From: Gammaproteobacteria bacterium
GTDB lineage: Bacteria; Pseudomonadota; Gammaproteobacteria; Xanthomonadales; Wenzhouxiangellaceae
Assembly (NCBI GenBank): GCA_003561495.1
Contig: PWWM01000062.1
Coordinates: 1 to 9,088, forward strand
Direction of reading: 5' to 3'
DNA: 9,088 bases
Of this stretch, positions 5,751-9,088 are shown piece after piece. Each line of letters opens with the position of its first letter. Within the stretch, counting starts at the first letter, position 1. The notes below the pieces were generated by a model. That model was not told the origin of the DNA and searched no databases. It saw nothing but the letters and a program-made list of their open reading frames with translations. The position numbers and the translations under genes were made by a program.

Positions 5751-7004
5751 TCAATCACGCCCGTGCGCCAATTTGTCATCCAGAAACAGAGCTTCAAGCG
5801 CCGCGAGGCGTTCTTCGGTCCTGGCGCGCTCGGCCTGGAGTTCGGCTTGTAACACGGCTATTTCAGCTTGTTGCCGGGTGACCACAGCCTGTTGCTCTTG
5901 CCAGGCGCCGACCAGCACGGCAGTCAGGTGAGGGTAGTTGACTCCCGTAACCTCTCCCTGCTTGTTGCGCATAGTCAACTCCGGGATTACTTCGGCTACC
6001 TCCTCGGCGATCAGCCCCAGATCGGCGCGGCCATCCTCCTTCCACTTGAAGCGCACCGGGCGCAAGGCGCTCAGTAGTGCATCCGACTGAGTCAAACGCC
6101 TGATCTCTCCCTTCAACTCGCGACTCGATGAGCCGCAAGCCACGATCAACCCGTCCGTCGTCCTTTGGCACAAGGCTGGGCCACTCCCTGTGCCTGTTGA
6201 AACTTCCGCCAACCATAGCGAATTTACTCGCGTCGCCTTTTCAATCCGGACCGGCACGTCGATGTGCACTGCCCACTGGGGCGAGGTCAGGCCAATACCC
6301 ACCCTGCCATCTCCAGTAATTCGCATCACCTCGCCCGAGGTGCCACCGGAACCATCATAAAAGCGTATGCCGCCGGTGCCCCCATCAAGGTTGAGATGTA
6401 AACCGCCGTTGTCAGCGGCACTGAGCGCCAGGTTGTTTGATGCTGTCCCCCGGATGGTGGGTCGAGTTGCCGTGTGATTTCCACCCAAAGACCAGAAGTC
6501 CAGGTCATTGCCAATACTCAGATGGGCTCGTGGTTCGTCAGTACCAATACCAACACGTGCCCCACCGAACAAGCTCTGGCCAGCATTGAACACGGCGCCA
6601 CTGGGCCCGAGAATGCGAAACGGTTGGCCTGCGGTATAGTCACCGCTAAGCGCCCGTGAGGCCCGCCAGGATTGAGGAGCGGCTGACAGTCGTTGACGGG
6701 GTTCCAGAATCGTCACTGGACCGGGATCAAGGACTTCAACCTCGACCCACAGATTGAAGTCACTGAATATGGAAGCCGAGTAACCGGTCAAATCCAACTG
6801 AAACAACCCATTGGTCACCTCGACCGTCTGGGTGCTGGCGTAAAGCTCGTCACCTGACACCGAACTATCCCAGATACTGATGCGCATCTCCGCCTGACCT
6901 GTATATGGCTGACCGTTGTGCTGTAACTGTCCCTGATAGGTGATGACGGCCTGTACCGGAAAGCCGATGATCAGGAGTGTCGCAAGTATAATTAATCGTC
7001 TCAT
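5751..7004 (-). CDS. Exported fibre with peptidase S74 intramolecular chaperone domain (second copy)
   Basis: A 417-aa protein whose ATG (7002-7004) is preceded by GGAGA with a 7-nt spacer. Residues 1-19 are a signal peptide (RRLIILATLLIIGFPVQA-V). Residues 20-117 repeat the N-terminal domain of the first fibre (ITYQGQLQHNGQPYTG ... LEPRQRLSAAPQSW). The middle (~150-250) holds beta-rich fibre segments of type RVGIGTDEP and MRITGDGRVGIGLTSPQ. The S74 domain begins with SSRELK, giving the Ser-Lys pair S293/K298, followed by LGLIAEEVAEVIPEL and VNYPHLTAVLVGAWQE. A coiled coil (~365-405) ends the protein. A Cys pair (C279, C290) sits just ahead of the predicted cut site, as in many bacterial S74 proteins. 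From the family it should trimerise and self-cleave before S293. It has no YadA-like repeats and is divergent from the complete sigma/kinase pair. Confidence 0.9.
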   Translation of the reverse strand: MRRLIILATLLIIGFPVQAVITYQGQLQHNGQPYTGQAEMRISIWDSSVSGDELYASTQTVEVTNGLFQLDLTGYSASIFSDFNLWVEVEVLDPGPVTILEPRQRLSAAPQSWRASRALSGDYTAGQPFRILGPSGAVFNAGQSLFGGARVGIGTDEPRAHLSIGNDLDFWSLGGNHTATRPTIRGTASNNLALSAADNGGLHLNLDGGTGGIRFYDGSGGTSGEVMRITGDGRVGIGLTSPQWAVHIDVPVRIEKATRVNSLWLAEVSTGTGSGPALCQRTTDGLIVACGSSSRELKGEIRRLTQSDALLSALRPVRFKWKEDGRADLGLIAEEVAEVIPELTMRNKQGEVTGVNYPHLTAVLVGAWQEQQAVVTRQQAEIAVLQAELQAERARTEERLAALEALFLDDKLAHGRD

Positions 7005-7044
7005 TCCCGATTCTCCAGTCTGATGGATAATGCAGCCTCAAATA

Positions 7045-7056
7045 CGACGTACGTCG
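7045..7056. promoter_or_regulatory. Perfect 12-bp palindrome upstream of the second fibre gene
   Basis: CGACGTACGTCG is its own reverse complement and lies 41-52 bp ahead of the fibre start at 7004, within the divergent intergenic region. Position and symmetry fit a binding site for a dimeric regulator, but no such regulator is encoded in the window. Confidence 0.4.
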
Positions 7057-7200
7057 CTTTCTACTGGTCTGCGCCATTTCAAAATCACGGAGTACCGATC
7101 ACGGATAACCGCAGTCAGCCCGACTGATCAATCACCCTGACTACACCAACACCGCCAGGCCCAATACGCGCTGATCGTTCTTCCGGCTGTCGCATGACCT

Positions 7201-7221
7201 CCGGGCGCACCTTGCGCCCGG
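7201..7221 (+). promoter_or_regulatory. Perfect 9-bp stem-loop in the sigma factor leader region
   Basis: CCGGGCGCA (7201-7209) pairs fully with TGCGCCCGG (7213-7221) around a CCT loop, 53 nt before the sigma GTG start. It is GC-rich with no T run after it on the + strand, so it is less likely a classic terminator. It may be a leader RNA structure or an operator half-site pair. Confidence 0.45.
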
Positions 7222-7274
7222 GTTGCCTCTGACGTAACCTTGCTCTTCAGGGAACAAACCAACACGGGTGCCAG

Positions 7275-7862
7275 GTGGACGGGACCGACGACACTCGGGG
7301 GACGCTGACCAGTCTTTTCAGCCAGCCGGATGCAGACGGGCGCGAATTGATCGACCAGGTGGTTCCCCTGGTCTACGATGAATTGCGTCGCATGGCTCGA
7401 AAGCAACTGGCCGGCCATCAACGCTATACCCTCAATACCACGGCGCTGGTCGACGAGGCCTACCTCAAGCTTGTCGATCGCGACCATGTGCCGGTCAACT
7501 CTCGCGCCTACTTCTTTGGCGCCGCGGCCAAAGCCATGCGCCAGGTTCTGGTCGACGCGGCACGACGACGCGCCCGCCTCAAACGCGGTGGCGATCAGGT
7601 CGCTATCACCTTCGATGGCAATCAATTAGCGGGCGACAGCTTTTCGGCGGAAATCCTGGAGCTTCACGAGGCGCTCGATCAACTCGCCGAGCAATACCCG
7701 CGCCAGGCGCGCATCGTCGAATGCCGCTTCTTCGGCGGCATGACCACCGAAGAAACCGCGGATGCACTGGACTTGTCGCGACGAACGGTCGTCCGCGACT
7801 GGACCATGGCGCGGGCCTGGCTGTTTCAGGCACTGAACATGAATCGGACAACCGATGCCTGA
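7275..7862 (+). CDS. ECF-type RNA polymerase sigma factor linked to a Ser/Thr kinase
   Basis: A 195-aa protein of the Sigma70_ECF / TIGR02999-like type. Region 2 spans ~25-103 (VYDELRRMARKQL, LVDEAYLKL, then YFFGAAAKAMRQVLVDAARRRARLKRGG, which contacts the -10 element and core polymerase). Region 4 spans ~128-185 with the helix-turn-helix TTEETADALDLSRRTVVRDW. In region 2.2, where ordinary ECF factors have an acidic DAED-like run before LVQE, this protein has NTTALVDE. Kinase-linked sigma factors of this sort (ECF43 type) are known to use Thr phosphorylation there instead of an anti-sigma factor; T55 and T56 are the candidates here by inference. The start is GTG at 7275, the first start-like codon of the frame. 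It has only a weak ribosome site (AGGGA lies ~21 nt away), so the exact start is uncertain. The kinase gene overlaps the last 8 nt. Confidence 0.92.
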   Translation: MDGTDDTRGTLTSLFSQPDADGRELIDQVVPLVYDELRRMARKQLAGHQRYTLNTTALVDEAYLKLVDRDHVPVNSRAYFFGAAAKAMRQVLVDAARRRARLKRGGDQVAITFDGNQLAGDSFSAEILELHEALDQLAEQYPRQARIVECRFFGGMTTEETADALDLSRRTVVRDWTMARAWLFQALNMNRTTDA

Positions 7863-9088
7863 TGCATTGACCAAACATTTTCACCGTCTCTGCAGACTGC
7901 CGCCGGATCAACAACAGGCGCACCTTGAAACCCTTGAACAATCCAACCCGGAACTGGCCGAAAAGCTCAAGAACTTGCTGAAGGCGCACGATCAGGCCGA
8001 AGGCTTTCTCGACTCCATGGACCCGCAGGCAGCCAGCCGATTGCTGGACGAGGATGAAAGGCTGGCCATGCCCGAACAAGTCGGGCCCTTTCGACTGCTA
8101 CGCGAAATCGGGCGTGGCGGGCTGGGCGTGGTTTACCTGGCTGAACGCGTTGGCGGCGATTTCGAGCAGACAGTCGCCATCAAGCTGATCAAGCGCGGCA
8201 TGGATTCCGAGGCCATACTGCGGCGATTTCATGCCGAGCGGCGCATTCTGGCCGGTCTTGAGCATTCCAATATCGCTCGTCTGATCGATGGCGGACTGCT
8301 CGATGATGGCCGCCCTTGGTTTGCCATGGACTATATCCAGGGTAAACAAATCACTGCTTGGGCCGATCAAGAAAAATTGTCGATCAATCAGCGCTTGCAA
8401 CTGTTCCAACAGATCTGTGATGCCGTCCAGCATGCCCATTCACGCCTGATCATTCACCGTGACCTGAAGCCCGACAACATACTGGTCACCGAGGATGGCA
8501 CGGTCAAGCTCCTGGATTTCGGCATTGCCAAACTGCTGACTGATGGAAATGACGCGGCCTCCGAGGTGACGGTCCTTGGACAACGCGCAATGACGCCGGA
8601 ATATGCAGCCCCGGAACAGATTCGGGGTGAGCCCGTCAGCGTCACAACGGACGTGCATGCACTCGGCATCGTTCTGTACGAGCTGCTGACCGGACGGCAT
8701 CCGTATTCACATGACTGCGAATCACGTAAAAGGTTGCGCGAACGGGTCTGTACAACCTTGCCCGAGCCACCGTCGACTGCAGTCGAACAAGTGCGCCGGA
8801 GTGCTCATTCAGGGCAGATGCGACGGCGACTCAAAGGGGATCTGGATGCCATCGTACTTACAGCCCTGGCCAAGTCACCTTCTCGGCGATACGGATCTGC
8901 CGAAGCCATGGTCGAGGATATTCGCCGCCACCTTGCGTGTGTGCCGATTCGGGCCCGCCATAGAACACTGGTTTATCGCGCCGGCCGCTTTATTGCACGC
9001 AATCGTCTTGGTCTGGCCTCAACAGGTGCTGTCATGCTGGCGATTCTGACCGGGCTTTCGGCCGCAATGTGGCAGGCCGGCAAGGCCG
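7855..9088 (+). CDS. Membrane Ser/Thr protein kinase (PknB type), 3' part outside window
   Basis: 411 codons are present and the frame is open at the window edge. Residues 1-76 are the helical N-terminal segment usual in these kinases (NPELAEKLKNLLKAHDQAEGFLDS). The kinase domain spans ~77-360 and is complete: glycine loop IGRGGLGVVY (85-94), VAIK lysine K110, HRDLKPDN (201-208, catalytic D203), DFG (221-223), APE (252-254) and DVHALGIVLYELLTG (266-280). A juxtamembrane segment (VPIRARHRTLVYRAGRFIARN) leads to one transmembrane helix (~386-405). Family members often carry TPR repeats after this point, outside the window here. ATG 7855 overlaps the sigma stop by 8 nt, so the two are translationally coupled. 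It is predicted to phosphorylate the sigma factor, acting from the inner membrane. All catalytic residues are intact, so it should be active. Confidence 0.95.
   Translation, partial: MPDALTKHFHRLCRLPPDQQQAHLETLEQSNPELAEKLKNLLKAHDQAEGFLDSMDPQAASRLLDEDERLAMPEQVGPFRLLREIGRGGLGVVYLAERVGGDFEQTVAIKLIKRGMDSEAILRRFHAERRILAGLEHSNIARLIDGGLLDDGRPWFAMDYIQGKQITAWADQEKLSINQRLQLFQQICDAVQHAHSRLIIHRDLKPDNILVTEDGTVKLLDFGIAKLLTDGNDAASEVTVLGQRAMTPEYAAPEQIRGEPVSVTTDVHALGIVLYELLTGRHPYSHDCESRKRLRERVCTTLPEPPSTAVEQVRRSAHSGQMRRRLKGDLDAIVLTALAKSPSRRYGSAEAMVEDIRRHLACVPIRARHRTLVYRAGRFIARNRLGLASTGAVMLAILTGLSAAMWQAGKA

Noticed and set aside
8711..9049. Separate ORF inside the kinase gene
   Set aside because: The kinase frame runs through without a break and shows family motifs on both sides; the other frame is a shadow.

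Overview
The window looks like chromosomal DNA of a GC-rich gammaproteobacterium, perhaps of the Xanthomonadales/Wenzhouxiangella type. That placement is an inference from base composition, strong Shine-Dalgarno sites, and the pairing of ECF-type sigma factors and a Ser/Thr kinase with secreted S74-chaperone fibre proteins. No tRNA, rRNA, CRISPR, insertion sequence or phage structural gene was seen.

Left half (1-5074, all + strand): the window opens inside the last ~49 codons of an ECF-type sigma factor. An 79-bp gap leads to a 635-aa exported fibre with a YadA-head-like tandem repeat, a peptidase-S74 autoprocessing domain and a C-terminal coiled coil. Four more exported proteins follow at short spacing: a 197-aa protein of unknown function, a periplasmic ankyrin-repeat protein, a small cysteine-containing protein and a 324-aa protein of unknown function. 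The last two overlap as TGATG. The run looks like one operon, possibly with an extra promoter in front of the ankyrin gene.

Middle (5075-7004, - strand): a candidate bidirectional terminator separates the left operon from a convergent 143-codon reading frame that has coding-like codon use but no convincing 5' end, so it is probably a remnant. About 208 bp without a gene follow. Then comes a second S74 fibre (417 aa) on the minus strand. It shares the N-terminal beta domain (ITYQGQL-HNG) with the first fibre but has no YadA-like repeats.

Right end (7005-9088): a 270-bp divergent intergenic region holds a perfect 12-bp palindrome and a perfect 9-bp stem-loop. A second, complete ECF-type sigma factor (195 aa) follows, overlapping by 8 nt a Ser/Thr protein kinase that runs off the window just after its transmembrane segment.

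Reading of the whole: two related sigma factors each sit next to an exported S74 fibre, and one is coupled to a membrane kinase. No anti-sigma factor is visible. The usual acidic stretch of sigma region 2.2 is replaced by Thr-Thr-Ala, which fits the known idea that such sigma factors are switched on by phosphorylation from the linked kinase. A reasonable working hypothesis is a kinase/sigma-controlled set of cell-surface or periplasmic proteins; the regulatory link itself is not shown by the sequence.
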